Origin: Schlegelella_A sp038234975
Lineage (GTDB): Bacteria > Pseudomonadota > Gammaproteobacteria > Burkholderiales > Burkholderiaceae_C
DNA: 41,320 nucleotides
Direction: 5' to 3'
NCBI GenBank assembly: GCA_038234975.1
Contig: JBBSUK010000011.1
Span: 1 to 41,320 of the forward strand
The notes below the pieces were generated by a model. The model was not told where the DNA came from. It was given only the letters and a program-made list of their open reading frames with translations, and ran no database searches. Below, in pieces: positions 9,046-19,425 of this stretch (position 1 is its first letter; the number at the start of each line of letters is the position of its first letter). The position numbers and the translations under genes were made by a program.

Positions 9046-10014
9046 TCAGCGGCCGAAATCGACCTGCTCGACGCGGTAGCCGCGCGCCGTCATCAGCGCC
9101 GGCAGTCCCGTCGCGCCGACCATGTGCAGGCTGCCGACGGCGGCGAACACCGTCCTGCCGCCGCCGTGGATCGCATCGATGCCGTCGGCCAGGCCGGGGT
9201 TGCGGTCGTCGAGCAGGCGCCGCATCGCCGCCGCCTCGACCGCCGTGTCGACACAGCCGCACCACTGCTCGAAGCGGTCGAGGTCGGCGTAGTCGCTCTC
9301 CGTCCAGATCCTGGCGATGCGGCGCACCAGCGGGCGCGACTTGCCGCTGTCGAGGTCGTCGAGGGCGTCGCGCACGAAGGCGAGCGTCTGCTCGCGGGTC
9401 GGCAGGCGCAGCGCCTGCAGCTGCGACTCGGGCGTCTCGAGCGAGACGACGGGCCTGCCGACATCGCGTGCGTAGACGTCGAGCACCAGATCGATGGCGT
9501 GGCTCGGATCGAGCCCGTCGCGCCGCGCGGCGAGCATGCCGAGCGAGGCGACCGCGAACTCGGGCGCGAAGCTCGCGTAGGCCGCTTCGTCGGCGCACTC
9601 GGCCGCCATCCGCCGCTGCAGCCGTTCGGCCAGCGGTGCGGGCAGCGTGTCGCCCTCCTTCGCGCGGATCGCCGTGGCGAGACGGCGCTGGATCTGCGGG
9701 TCGAGGATGTCGAGCTCGAGCGCCAGCACGTCGGCGCCGCGCACGGCCGCCTGCAGGGTCGGCCCCGGGAACATCCACTCGTAGCGCGCGGCGTGCACGG
9801 TGCCGTAGAGATACGAGGTGCGGCCGTCCTTGGTGATGCGCCAGAAGAAACCCCGGTCGCGCGCGTCGGCGAGGCCGGCGCGCAAGCCCTCGGGCGTCAG
9901 CGCGCGGGCGGGCGGGGGGCAGTCGGCGGGCGCTGCGGTGGCCGGCGCGACCGTCGACGCGGCGAGCGCAACGCACAGCCATGCCAGCAAGTAAGCGGGG
10001 CGAAAGCCGATCAT
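9046..10014 (-). CDS. TraB/GumN family protein, exported
   Basis: 322-residue member of the TraB/GumN family (related to the Tiki-type metalloprotease superfamily); biochemical role in bacteria is largely uncharacterised. An N-terminal signal peptide (about residues 1-27, ending ATAAPA) predicts a periplasmic protein. The two GxxH motifs expected of the superfamily are present: YLYGTVHA near residue 70 and AVGSLHMVG near residue 295. There are also conserved acidic positions, as in LALELDILD. Two Cys occur close together (WCGCVD). Lies between the aspartyl protease gene and phaM in the same direction, with gaps of 21 and about 49 bases. Confidence 0.85.
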   Translation of the reverse strand: MIGFRPAYLLAWLCVALAASTVAPATAAPADCPPPARALTPEGLRAGLADARDRGFFWRITKDGRTSYLYGTVHAARYEWMFPGPTLQAAVRGADVLALELDILDPQIQRRLATAIRAKEGDTLPAPLAERLQRRMAAECADEAAYASFAPEFAVASLGMLAARRDGLDPSHAIDLVLDVYARDVGRPVVSLETPESQLQALRLPTREQTLAFVRDALDDLDSGKSRPLVRRIARIWTESDYADLDRFEQWCGCVDTAVEAAAMRRLLDDRNPGLADGIDAIHGGGRTVFAAVGSLHMVGATGLPALMTARGYRVEQVDFGR

Positions 10015-10035
10015 GGCGCGGCCACGATACCGCGT

Positions 10036-10524
10036 TCAGCGCTGCGGCTTCAGTTCGACGACGAGGACGCCGTCGCGCTGCTGCCAGGGCAGCCGCCCGA
10101 GCACCGCCATGCCGAGCAGCGGCGACTCGAGCGCCGGCAGCGCCACCATCCGCTGGCGGTTCACCCGCACGCCGCCCTGCAGCGACAGGTCGGCGCGGAC
10201 GATCTCGCCGCGGACCGCGCCGCCGGCGGTCATCGCGTCCGAGGTGCCTTCGGCGACGAGGCCGAGCTCACGTGCCAGCGCGGTCGGGATCGCCACGCCG
10301 GTGGCTCCGGTGTCGACGAGGAAGTCGACCGCCTTGCCGTTGATGTGCCCCGGCCAGTGGTAGTGGCCGTCGGCCGCGCGCCGGATCTCGACCCGTTCGC
10401 CTTCGACGCTGAAGGTCGCCTTGCGACTCTCGTGCTCCCACCACTGGAAACCGAGAAAGACCGCGGCGCCGATCAACAGCCAGACCGTGACGAGCTTGAG
10501 CGTGCCGGGCAGTTCGTCGCGCAT
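10036..10524 (-). CDS. Retropepsin-like aspartic protease, membrane-anchored
   Basis: 162-residue clan AA aspartyl protease of the type found as single-domain proteins in proteobacteria (TIGR02281-like). One N-terminal membrane segment (about residues 10-26, VTVWLLIGAAVFLGFQW) anchors the domain, probably facing the periplasm. The catalytic loop is FLVDTGATGVAIP, with the D-T-G triad near residue 71, and the second hydrophobic-Gly motif is LLGMAVLGRLP near 138. Such proteins act as homodimers since each chain has one catalytic Asp. Ten bases downstream of the fumarylacetoacetate-hydrolase-family gene, so likely co-transcribed with it. Physiological substrate unknown. Confidence 0.88.
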   Translation of the reverse strand: MRDELPGTLKLVTVWLLIGAAVFLGFQWWEHESRKATFSVEGERVEIRRAADGHYHWPGHINGKAVDFLVDTGATGVAIPTALARELGLVAEGTSDAMTAGGAVRGEIVRADLSLQGGVRVNRQRMVALPALESPLLGMAVLGRLPWQQRDGVLVVELKPQR

Positions 10525-10534
10525 CGCTCCGGGT

Positions 10535-11533
10535 TCACGGGTTTCCAGGCGGCGGCGCCTCGATCACGGTCTGCTCGATCGCCCCGAACAGGCTGTGCCC
10601 GGCACGGTCCTTCATCTCGATGCGGATCGTGTCGCCGAACTGCATGAACGGCGTCTTCGGGGCACCGCTCTCGATCGTCTCGATCGCCCGCTTCTCGGCG
10701 ATGCACGAGTAGCCGCGCGCCCAGTCCTTGTTGCTGACGGTGCCGCTGCCGACGATCGAGCCGGCGCGGCAGTTGCGCGTCCTGCACAGGTGGGCGATGA
10801 GCTGGCCGAAGTGGAAGGTCATCTCCTCGCCGGCATTGCACAGGCCCGCGCGCTTGCCGTTCCAGGTGCTCTCGAGGTCGAGGTCGAGGCGGCCGCCGCG
10901 CCAGGCGTCGCCGAGCTCGTCGGTCGTCACGGCGACCGGGCTGAAGGCAGTCGCAGGCTTGCTCTGGAAGAAGCCGAAGCCTTTCGCGAGCTCGGCCGGG
11001 ATGAGGTTGCGCAGGCTCACGTCGTTGGCCAGCATCACCAGGCGGATGCCGTCGACGGCGGCGTCGGCCGACGTTCCCATCGCCACGTCACCGGTGATCA
11101 CGGCGACCTCGGCCTCGAAGTCGATGCCCCAGTCGGCGCTGGCGCAGGCGATGTCGTCGCGCGGGCCCAGGAAGTCGTCGCTGCCGCCCTGGTACATCAG
11201 CGGGTCGGTCCAGAAGCTGGCCGGCATCTCCGCGTTGCGGGCGCGGCGCACCAGCTCGACGTGGTTGACGAAGGCCGAGCCGTCGGCCCACTGGTAGGCG
11301 CGCGGCAGCGGCGCCATGCACTTCCCGGGCTCGAAGGGGAAGGCGTGCCGGCCCTTGCCGCCGTTGAGCGCGGCGTACAGGTCCTCGAGCTGCGGCGAGA
11401 CGAAGTTCCAGTCGTCGAGAAGCTGCTGCAGCCTGCCGGCGACGCCGCTGGCATAGTGGGCGGTCTTGAGGTCGCGCGAGACGACGACGAGCTGCCCGTC
11501 GCGCGATCCATCCTTGTAGGTGGCGAGTTTCAT
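10535..11533 (-). CDS. Fumarylacetoacetate hydrolase family protein
   Basis: 332-residue cytosolic FAH-family enzyme, probably cleaving a C-C bond in a fumarylacetoacetate- or acylpyruvate-type intermediate of aromatic degradation. The N-terminal FAH-specific domain (MKLATYKDGSRDGQLVVVS) is followed by the catalytic domain with the Mg-binding acidic set in DWGIDFEAEVAVI and later ANDVSLRNL, plus SIVGSGTVSNKDW. It aligns in layout with proteins commonly named fumarylacetoacetase in beta- and gammaproteobacteria. No homogentisate dioxygenase or isomerase is nearby, so a tyrosine-pathway role cannot be confirmed. First gene of the minus-strand run; diverges from the DUF3108 gene across only 44 bases. 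Confidence 0.88.
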   Translation of the reverse strand: MKLATYKDGSRDGQLVVVSRDLKTAHYASGVAGRLQQLLDDWNFVSPQLEDLYAALNGGKGRHAFPFEPGKCMAPLPRAYQWADGSAFVNHVELVRRARNAEMPASFWTDPLMYQGGSDDFLGPRDDIACASADWGIDFEAEVAVITGDVAMGTSADAAVDGIRLVMLANDVSLRNLIPAELAKGFGFFQSKPATAFSPVAVTTDELGDAWRGGRLDLDLESTWNGKRAGLCNAGEEMTFHFGQLIAHLCRTRNCRAGSIVGSGTVSNKDWARGYSCIAEKRAIETIESGAPKTPFMQFGDTIRIEMKDRAGHSLFGAIEQTVIEAPPPGNP

Positions 11534-11577
11534 CGTGTGCCCCGTCTCCGTGTCCCGATCGCCGCGTAGTGTCGTGC

Positions 11578-12738
11578 ATGCGACGGCGACCGGCTGAGCG
11601 GCGAGCGTTCGTCGTCGCCGCGGCGATCGCGGTCGCGCTGCACGCGCTGTTCCTCGACGGCGCCGGATTCGGACCGGGGCCGACGCGCTCCCTGCCGGCT
11701 TCGGCGGTCGTCGTCAGGACGATCGTCGCCGACGCTCGATCGGCCGGGCCGGCGTCGCCGGCGCCCGCGCCCGCGCCCGCGCTGCCGAGCCCTGAGCCCG
11801 AGGTTCGACGCGCCCCGAAGCGACTGGCTGAACAGCCCCCCGACGCCGCGAAGCGTTCGCCTGCACCGACGGCGAAGGCGATTCCCGATGTCGCGGCGAC
11901 GGCGGTGGCCGTGGCGCCTGCCGCCGCCGAGACGCAGCCCGAGCCCGAGTCGCCGATGCCGGCAGCGTCCGAGATCCCGATCGCAGAGGCCGCGCCAGCT
12001 GGCATGCAGCTGGCTGTCGAAGCGAGCGCTCCCTCACTTGTGTCGTCCGGTGAGTCACCGCCGCGCGACCTCGGAACGCCCCCTCCCACGTACCGCGTGC
12101 TGCTGCCGCCTCCGCTGACGGCCCGCTACGAGGTTCGTCGCGGGTTCCTGCGCGGCACCGGCCAGATCGTCTGGCAGCCCGACGGCGACAGCTACGCGAT
12201 GCGCCTCGAGGCGCGGGTCGGATCGCTGGTGCTGCTCGTCCAGTCGAGCGTGGGCTCGATCGGCGAGTTCGGGCTCGCGCCGCGCCGCTACGTCGACCAG
12301 CGGATGCGGCGGTCGGCGCAGGCCGCGAACTTCGACGCTGATGCGGGAAAGGTCACCTTCTCCGGCCCGCCGACGACCTGGCCGCTCTACCCCGGCACGC
12401 AGGATCGCCTCAGCCTCTTCGTGCAGCTCGCCGGCATCGCCGCGGCCGATCCGTCGCGGCTCGTCGACGGCGCCATCTTCCCGATGGTCGTCGTCGGCGC
12501 GCGCGGCGACGCGGCGGTGTGGATGCTGCGTGTGGCGGGCCGAGAGGCGGTCGAGACGGCGGCCGGGCCGGTGCAGGCGATCAAGGTCGTCCGCGACGCG
12601 CGCGGCCCTTCCGACACGGTGGCCGAGATCTGGCTCGATCCCGGGCACCACTACCTGCCGGCGCACGCCACGCTGCGCACGGCCTCCGGGGCGTCGGAGT
12701 ACGACCTGTTGCTCGAAGGCGTGTCGTCCGGCCGATGA
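11578..12738 (+). CDS. DUF3108 domain protein with TonB-like Pro/Ala-rich linker
   Basis: 386-residue envelope protein of unknown function. ATG 11578 (MRRRPAERRAF) gives a basic N-terminus and one membrane segment at about residues 11-25 (FVVAAAIAVALHALFLDG). A long Ala/Pro/Glu-rich stretch follows (about residues 40-165, with a run of alternating Ala-Pro near 60-68), able to span periplasm as in TonB. The folded C-terminal half begins near YEVRRGFLRGTGQIVWQPDG and carries DUF3108 features: beta-rich repeats, RYVDQRMRR, and EIWLDPGHHYLPAHATL. DUF3108 proteins often sit near cell-envelope genes. The start is chosen because an upstream in-frame GTG adds only three residues. Confidence 0.82.
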   Translation: MRRRPAERRAFVVAAAIAVALHALFLDGAGFGPGPTRSLPASAVVVRTIVADARSAGPASPAPAPAPALPSPEPEVRRAPKRLAEQPPDAAKRSPAPTAKAIPDVAATAVAVAPAAAETQPEPESPMPAASEIPIAEAAPAGMQLAVEASAPSLVSSGESPPRDLGTPPPTYRVLLPPPLTARYEVRRGFLRGTGQIVWQPDGDSYAMRLEARVGSLVLLVQSSVGSIGEFGLAPRRYVDQRMRRSAQAANFDADAGKVTFSGPPTTWPLYPGTQDRLSLFVQLAGIAAADPSRLVDGAIFPMVVVGARGDAAVWMLRVAGREAVETAAGPVQAIKVVRDARGPSDTVAEIWLDPGHHYLPAHATLRTASGASEYDLLLEGVSSGR

Positions 12739-12789
12739 GCAGCGCGGCCGGCGCCTTGCAAACGGCGCCTTCGGACTCAACCTCGGTTC

Positions 12790-13071
12790 ATGCAAGTTCT
12801 CTACAACTCCGACAGTTTCGCGGTGGTCGCATTCGACATTCCCGGTCACGCCGCTGGCGGGCCGGCCGAGCCGCTCCCGGCACCGCCGCGCGGCGGCTTC
12901 GAGATCGTCGACAAGTTCGCGAAGAAGGACATCTTCATCGAAGGCGCGCTCGCCGAGCGGTTCAAGGCCGGCGCCGTCGAGCTGATGTCGCGCGGGCCCA
13001 GCGAAGAAGAGATCGACGACTACATCGGCGGCTTCACCGCCGCGACGGCGCAGCCGCTCGTCTTGCACTGA
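12790..13071 (+). CDS. DUF3567 family protein
   Basis: 93-residue cytosolic protein. The pattern MQVLYNSDSFAVVAFD at the start, then GGFEIVDKFAKKDIFIEGAL and FTAATAQPLVLH at the end, match the DUF3567 family, which is largely confined to betaproteobacteria and has no known function. No membrane segment or cofactor motif is visible. About 50 bases after the DUF3108 stop, so possibly in the same transcript; a stem-loop follows at 13076. Confidence 0.85.
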   Translation: MQVLYNSDSFAVVAFDIPGHAAGGPAEPLPAPPRGGFEIVDKFAKKDIFIEGALAERFKAGAVELMSRGPSEEEIDDYIGGFTAATAQPLVLH

Positions 13072-13075
13072 CGCT

Positions 13076-13095
13076 CCGGGGCCGCGGTGCCCCGG
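13076..13095 (+). terminator. GC-rich stem-loop after DUF3567 gene
   Basis: Perfect 7-base inverted repeat CCGGGGC (13076-13082) and GCCCCGG (13089-13095) with a 6-base loop, five bases after the stop codon. No T-tract follows, so it may be a weak or Rho-assisted terminator, or only an mRNA-stabilising hairpin. Confidence 0.35.
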
Positions 13096-13132
13096 GCGCT
13101 CAAGTCGCGCCGTCTCGTGCCGATACGGACAG

Positions 13133-15322
13133 GTGAGCACGACGGCGTACGCCTCCACCGCCGCCGTCGCGCAGTTCACGCAGACGGCGCAGACCGTCAC
13201 CCAGGCGACGCAGGCCGTGCCGCAGTCGATGCCGGCGGCGCTGATGTTGCTGCTCGGTCTCGTCGTCGCGACCTTCGCGTCCTATGTCGCGCTCGACATG
13301 GCGCGCCGCGTCCGCGTGCTGCGCACGCGCTCGGGTGCCGGCTGGCTGGTCGGCGCCGCGGCGGCGCTGGCGACCGGACTGTGGTCGGCGCAGGTGATCG
13401 GCCTCGCCGGCGAGCCGCTGCCCTACGCCGTCGGCTATGACCCGGTCGGCTCGTTCGCCGCCTGGCTGGCGGCGCTGCTGGTCGCCACGACCGGACTCGC
13501 GGCGGTCAGCGGCCGGGGAGCGACTCCAGGGCGGGTCGCCTTCGCTGCGCTCACGCTCGGCATCGGCATGGTCGGCGCCCATGCACTGGCCCTGGTGCCG
13601 CTCGGCCTCGTCCCCGGCGTCGAATGGCGGATCGCCGGCCTCGCCGCGGCAGCGGCCGGTGCCGCGGGCGGCTGCATGATGGGGTTCGGCGCGTTCTTTC
13701 GCGGCGGCGACCGGGCCCGGTCGGTGACGGTGCCGTGGCAGGCCACGGCCGCGTTCGTCCTCGGCGCCACGGTGGTGGCGAGCCAGCAGCTGGTCCTCGG
13801 TGCCGCGGCGCTCGGCGACCAGACCGCCTCGCTGCAGGCCGACAAGCTGCCGGCGGCGACGCTGACGCTGCTCGCCTCGGTCGGCTCCATGGCACTGTTG
13901 CTCGTTGGCCTGATTCTCTCGGTGCTGGAAGCGAAGCTGCGCCGGTCGTTGCGGCGCGCCCAGACCGAGCTGCAGCGGCGTTCGTTTCGAGACGCGTTGA
14001 CGCTGCTGCCGAACCGGCTGATGTTCGAGAGCATGCTCGCCGAGGCGGTCCAGCAGGCGGGTGCTGCGGGGGAGCGCATGGCCCTGCTCTTCATCGACCT
14101 CGACGGCTTCAAGCCGGTCAACGAATCGCTCGGCCATCACGCCGGCGACGCGATGCTGCGCGAGATCGCCGAGCGGCTGCGCCGTTTCGCGCGCGCCGAG
14201 GATCGCATCGCCCACCTCGGCGGCGACGAGTTCCTCGTCCTCGTCGGCGGCGACCCGCGGCCCCAGGATGCCGCCATCTTCGCCGAGCGCCTGCAGCAGG
14301 CGATCGGCGAGCCTTGCACAGTCGGCGGCCGCGAAGCCACCGTGTCGAGCTCGGTCGGCATCGCCCTGTACCCACGGGACGGGCGGTCGGCCGACCTGAT
14401 CGGGCACGCCGAGGCGGCGATGCGCGCCGCGAAGTCGGCCGGCGGCGCGACCCACTGCTTCTTCGAGGCGAAGATGACCAGCGGCGCGCGCGAGCAGTTC
14501 GAGCTGCTGCGCGACCTGCGCCGCGCGCTCGCCGACGGGCAGCTGCATCTCGTGTACCAGCCGAAGATCCACGCGCCGAGCGGCGAGGTCACCGGCGCCG
14601 AGGCGCTGATGCGCTGGCAGCATCCGCTGCGAGGCGTCGTGGCACCGTCGGTCTTCATCCCGATCGCCGAGCGCTTCGGCCTGATCGGCGCCATCGGCAA
14701 CTGGCTGATCGAGGAGGCGTGCCGCCAGGCCGGACAGTGGCGCGAGGAGGGGTTGTCGATGCGCGTCGCGATCAACCTGTCGGCGCATCAGCTGCGCCAC
14801 GCCGACCTCGCCGACCGCATCGGCACCGCGCTGCGCCGCCACCGCGTCGACCCGCACCTGCTCACGTGCGAGATCACCGAATCGGTGGCGATGGAGGACG
14901 CGTCGAGCGCGATCGGCATGGTCGACAAGCTCGTCGCGATGGGCGTCAACATCTCGGTCGACGATTTCGGCACCGGCTACTCGAGCCTCTCGTACCTGTG
15001 CAAGCTGCGTGCGGGCGAGCTGAAGATCGACCGCAGCTTCGTCCTCGAGCTCGAGACCAGCGCCGACGCCCGCGCAGTCGTCGACGCCGTCGTCAAGCTC
15101 GCGCAGGCGCTCGGCCTGAAGGTGGTGGCGGAGGGCGTCGAGACCGAGGCCCAGCATCGCATCCTGCGCGCCTTCGGCTGCCACGAGCTGCAGGGCTTCC
15201 TGTTCGCCAGGCCGATGCCGGCAGCGGCGCTCTCGGCATGGGCGATGCGCAGCGGCGAGTCGCTGCGGCCGATCGATTTCAGGCCGTCGCTCTACAGTGC
15301 GACCGTGGCAGGGGCACTGTAG
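13133..15322 (+). CDS. Membrane GGDEF-EAL protein with degenerate MHYT-like sensor
   Basis: 729-residue inner-membrane cyclic-di-GMP protein, GTG start. A TQ-rich N-terminus precedes about seven membrane segments (residues 34-265) with the spacing of an MHYT sensor. The three metal-binding motifs are largely lost: WSAQVIGL at 84-91 where WSMHFIGM is expected, AHALAL at 149-154 instead of MHYTGM, and SQQLVL at 217-222. The GGDEF domain has intact GGDEF at 363-367 and an RxxD inhibitory site (Arg354-Asp357) five residues before it, so diguanylate cyclase activity is plausible. The EAL domain has E490-A-L, NLSAHQL, EITES, DDFGTGYSSLSYL, KIDRSF and VVAEGVET, so phosphodiesterase activity is plausible too. 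Net direction and signal are unknown. Confidence 0.9.
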   Translation: MSTTAYASTAAVAQFTQTAQTVTQATQAVPQSMPAALMLLLGLVVATFASYVALDMARRVRVLRTRSGAGWLVGAAAALATGLWSAQVIGLAGEPLPYAVGYDPVGSFAAWLAALLVATTGLAAVSGRGATPGRVAFAALTLGIGMVGAHALALVPLGLVPGVEWRIAGLAAAAAGAAGGCMMGFGAFFRGGDRARSVTVPWQATAAFVLGATVVASQQLVLGAAALGDQTASLQADKLPAATLTLLASVGSMALLLVGLILSVLEAKLRRSLRRAQTELQRRSFRDALTLLPNRLMFESMLAEAVQQAGAAGERMALLFIDLDGFKPVNESLGHHAGDAMLREIAERLRRFARAEDRIAHLGGDEFLVLVGGDPRPQDAAIFAERLQQAIGEPCTVGGREATVSSSVGIALYPRDGRSADLIGHAEAAMRAAKSAGGATHCFFEAKMTSGAREQFELLRDLRRALADGQLHLVYQPKIHAPSGEVTGAEALMRWQHPLRGVVAPSVFIPIAERFGLIGAIGNWLIEEACRQAGQWREEGLSMRVAINLSAHQLRHADLADRIGTALRRHRVDPHLLTCEITESVAMEDASSAIGMVDKLVAMGVNISVDDFGTGYSSLSYLCKLRAGELKIDRSFVLELETSADARAVVDAVVKLAQALGLKVVAEGVETEAQHRILRAFGCHELQGFLFARPMPAAALSAWAMRSGESLRPIDFRPSLYSATVAGAL

Positions 15323-15352
15323 GCGGGCCGCGGTCCGCGAGGGGGTCGTCCC

Positions 15353-15358
15353 TACAAT
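15353..15358 (+). promoter_or_regulatory. Candidate -10 element of metH, near-leaderless
   Basis: TACAAT ends seven bases before the GTG start of the homocysteine methyltransferase gene (15366). Initiation about seven bases downstream of the hexamer would give an mRNA beginning at or next to the start codon. No ribosome site is visible in the short gap. The -35 region is weak. Confidence 0.4.
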
Positions 15359-15365
15359 CCCGGCC

Positions 15366-16405
15366 GTGAAAAGTCCCCGCTACACACGCGCTGCGGCGCT
15401 CCCCGACATCCTCGCCTCGCGCATCGCCATCCTCGACGGCGCGATGGGCACGATGATCCAGCGCCACGCGCTCGTCGAAGCCGACTACCGCGGCCAGCGC
15501 TTCGCCGATCACCCGACGCCGCTCAAGGGCAACGGCGACGTGCTCGTGCTGACCCGCCCCGAGGTGATCGGCGGCATCCACGACGCCTATCTCGCCGCCG
15601 GCGCCGACATCGTCGAGACCAACACCTTCGGCGCGACCTCCGTCGCCCAGGCCGACTACGGCCTCGGCGCGCATGCGCGCGAGATGAACGTCGCCGCGGC
15701 ACGCCTCGCGCGAGAGGCCTGCGACCGGCACGCCACGCCGGGGAAGCCGCGCTTTGCGGCCGGCGCGCTCGGGCCGACACCCAAGACCGCCAGCATCAGC
15801 CCCGACGTCAACGACCCCGCCGCGCGCAACGTCACCTTCGCCGAGTTGCGCGACGCCTACCGCGAGCAGGCCGAAGGCCTGCTCGAAGGCGGCTGCGACC
15901 TGTTCCTCGTCGAGACGATCTTCGACACGCTCAACGCCAAGGCGGCGATCTTCGCGCTCGACGAGTTGATGGAAGACAGCGGCGAGCGGCTGCCCGTCAT
16001 CGTCTCGGGGACCGTTACCGATGCGTCGGGCCGCATCCTGTCGGGCCAGACCGTCGGCGCCTTCTGGCACAGCGTGCGCCACGCCAGGCCGCTCGCCATC
16101 GGGCTCAACTGCGCGCTCGGCGCGGCACTGATGCGGCCCTACGTCGAGGAGCTGTCGCGGATCGCCGGCGACACCTTCGTGTCGTGCTACCCGAACGCCG
16201 GCCTGCCCAATCCGATGAGCGAGACCGGATTCGACGAGACGCCCGAGGTCACCGCGGGCCTGCTCGAGTCGTTCGCGAAGTCGGGCTTCCTCAACATCGC
16301 CGGCGGCTGCTGCGGCACGACGCCCGAGCACATCGCCAGGATCGCCGAAGGCGTCGCGCGCTACGCGCCGCGCGTGCCGAAGTTCCGCGAGCTGGCGGCG
16401 GCCGC

Positions 16406-16409
<4 letters not shown>
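15366..16409 (+). CDS. metH: Methionine synthase, homocysteine-binding part (split MetH)
   Basis: 347-residue homocysteine S-methyltransferase domain, equal to the first third of E. coli MetH. It binds and activates homocysteine through zinc; the three ligands are Cys249 (GLNCALG) and Cys315-Cys316 (GGCCGTTPEH). Other family marks are ILDGAMGTMIQRH at about 20-32 and ETNTFGATS near 80. It must act with the cobalamin-containing protein encoded next, with which it shares a GTGA overlap (stop 16407-16409, start 16406). Start GTG 15366 (VKSPRYTRAA) agrees with the family N-terminus. A two-gene MetH is the usual form in Burkholderiales, so this is not a broken gene. Confidence 0.94.
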
Positions 16410-19150
<2,741 letters not shown>

Positions 19151-19170
19151 CGGGCGCGGATCCGGCACAG

Positions 19171-19188
19171 CGCCGGCGCGCGCCGGCG
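19171..19188 (+). terminator. GC stem-loop downstream of metH
   Basis: Inverted repeat CGCCGGCG-CG-CGCCGGCG about 20 bases after the metH stop. It is a strong hairpin candidate without a T-tract, so termination is only a guess. The rest of the 275-base gap before the DUF1800 gene holds no gene I can support; its last part carries the sigma-54-like promoter. Confidence 0.3.
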
Positions 19189-19370
19189 ACCGTTCGTCGT
19201 GACGGCGTGTATCCGCTCGGCGATTACGTTTGCGTACATCTGGCGCATGTCCTTGCAAGACTCGCCAAACGCGGCGTCGACCCTGGCGGCGCCGACCGGC
19301 GACCCCCCGCCGGGTGCCAGTTTTTGACGTTCCGCCACCGTTCATCCCCCTCTGTCGTGCCGTTGAAGGC

Positions 19371-19386
19371 TGGCACAAACGCTGCG
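19371..19386 (+). promoter_or_regulatory. Sigma-54 (-24/-12) promoter-like element before DUF1800 gene
   Basis: TGGCACAAACGCTGCG fits the sigma-54 pattern TGGCAC(A/G)NNNNTTGC(A/T) at all but two positions, with the essential GG (19372-19373) and GC (19384-19385) exactly ten bases apart. The GC lies 41 bases before the ATG at 19426, a normal distance. A second element with the same layout precedes the porin-glnK-amtB operon at 24758. No activator site was identified. Confidence 0.45.
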
Positions 19387-19425
19387 TTGCTGAGCGTGTA
19401 AAGAAATTTGTTCGACGGGGGTCGC

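Noticed and set aside
13100..15184. 694-codon open frame on the minus strand
   Set aside because: Antisense to the GGDEF-EAL gene, whose domains are clear; shadow.
15323..15365. Cobalamin riboswitch before metH
   Set aside because: Only about 40 bases are available and no B12-box-like sequence is seen.
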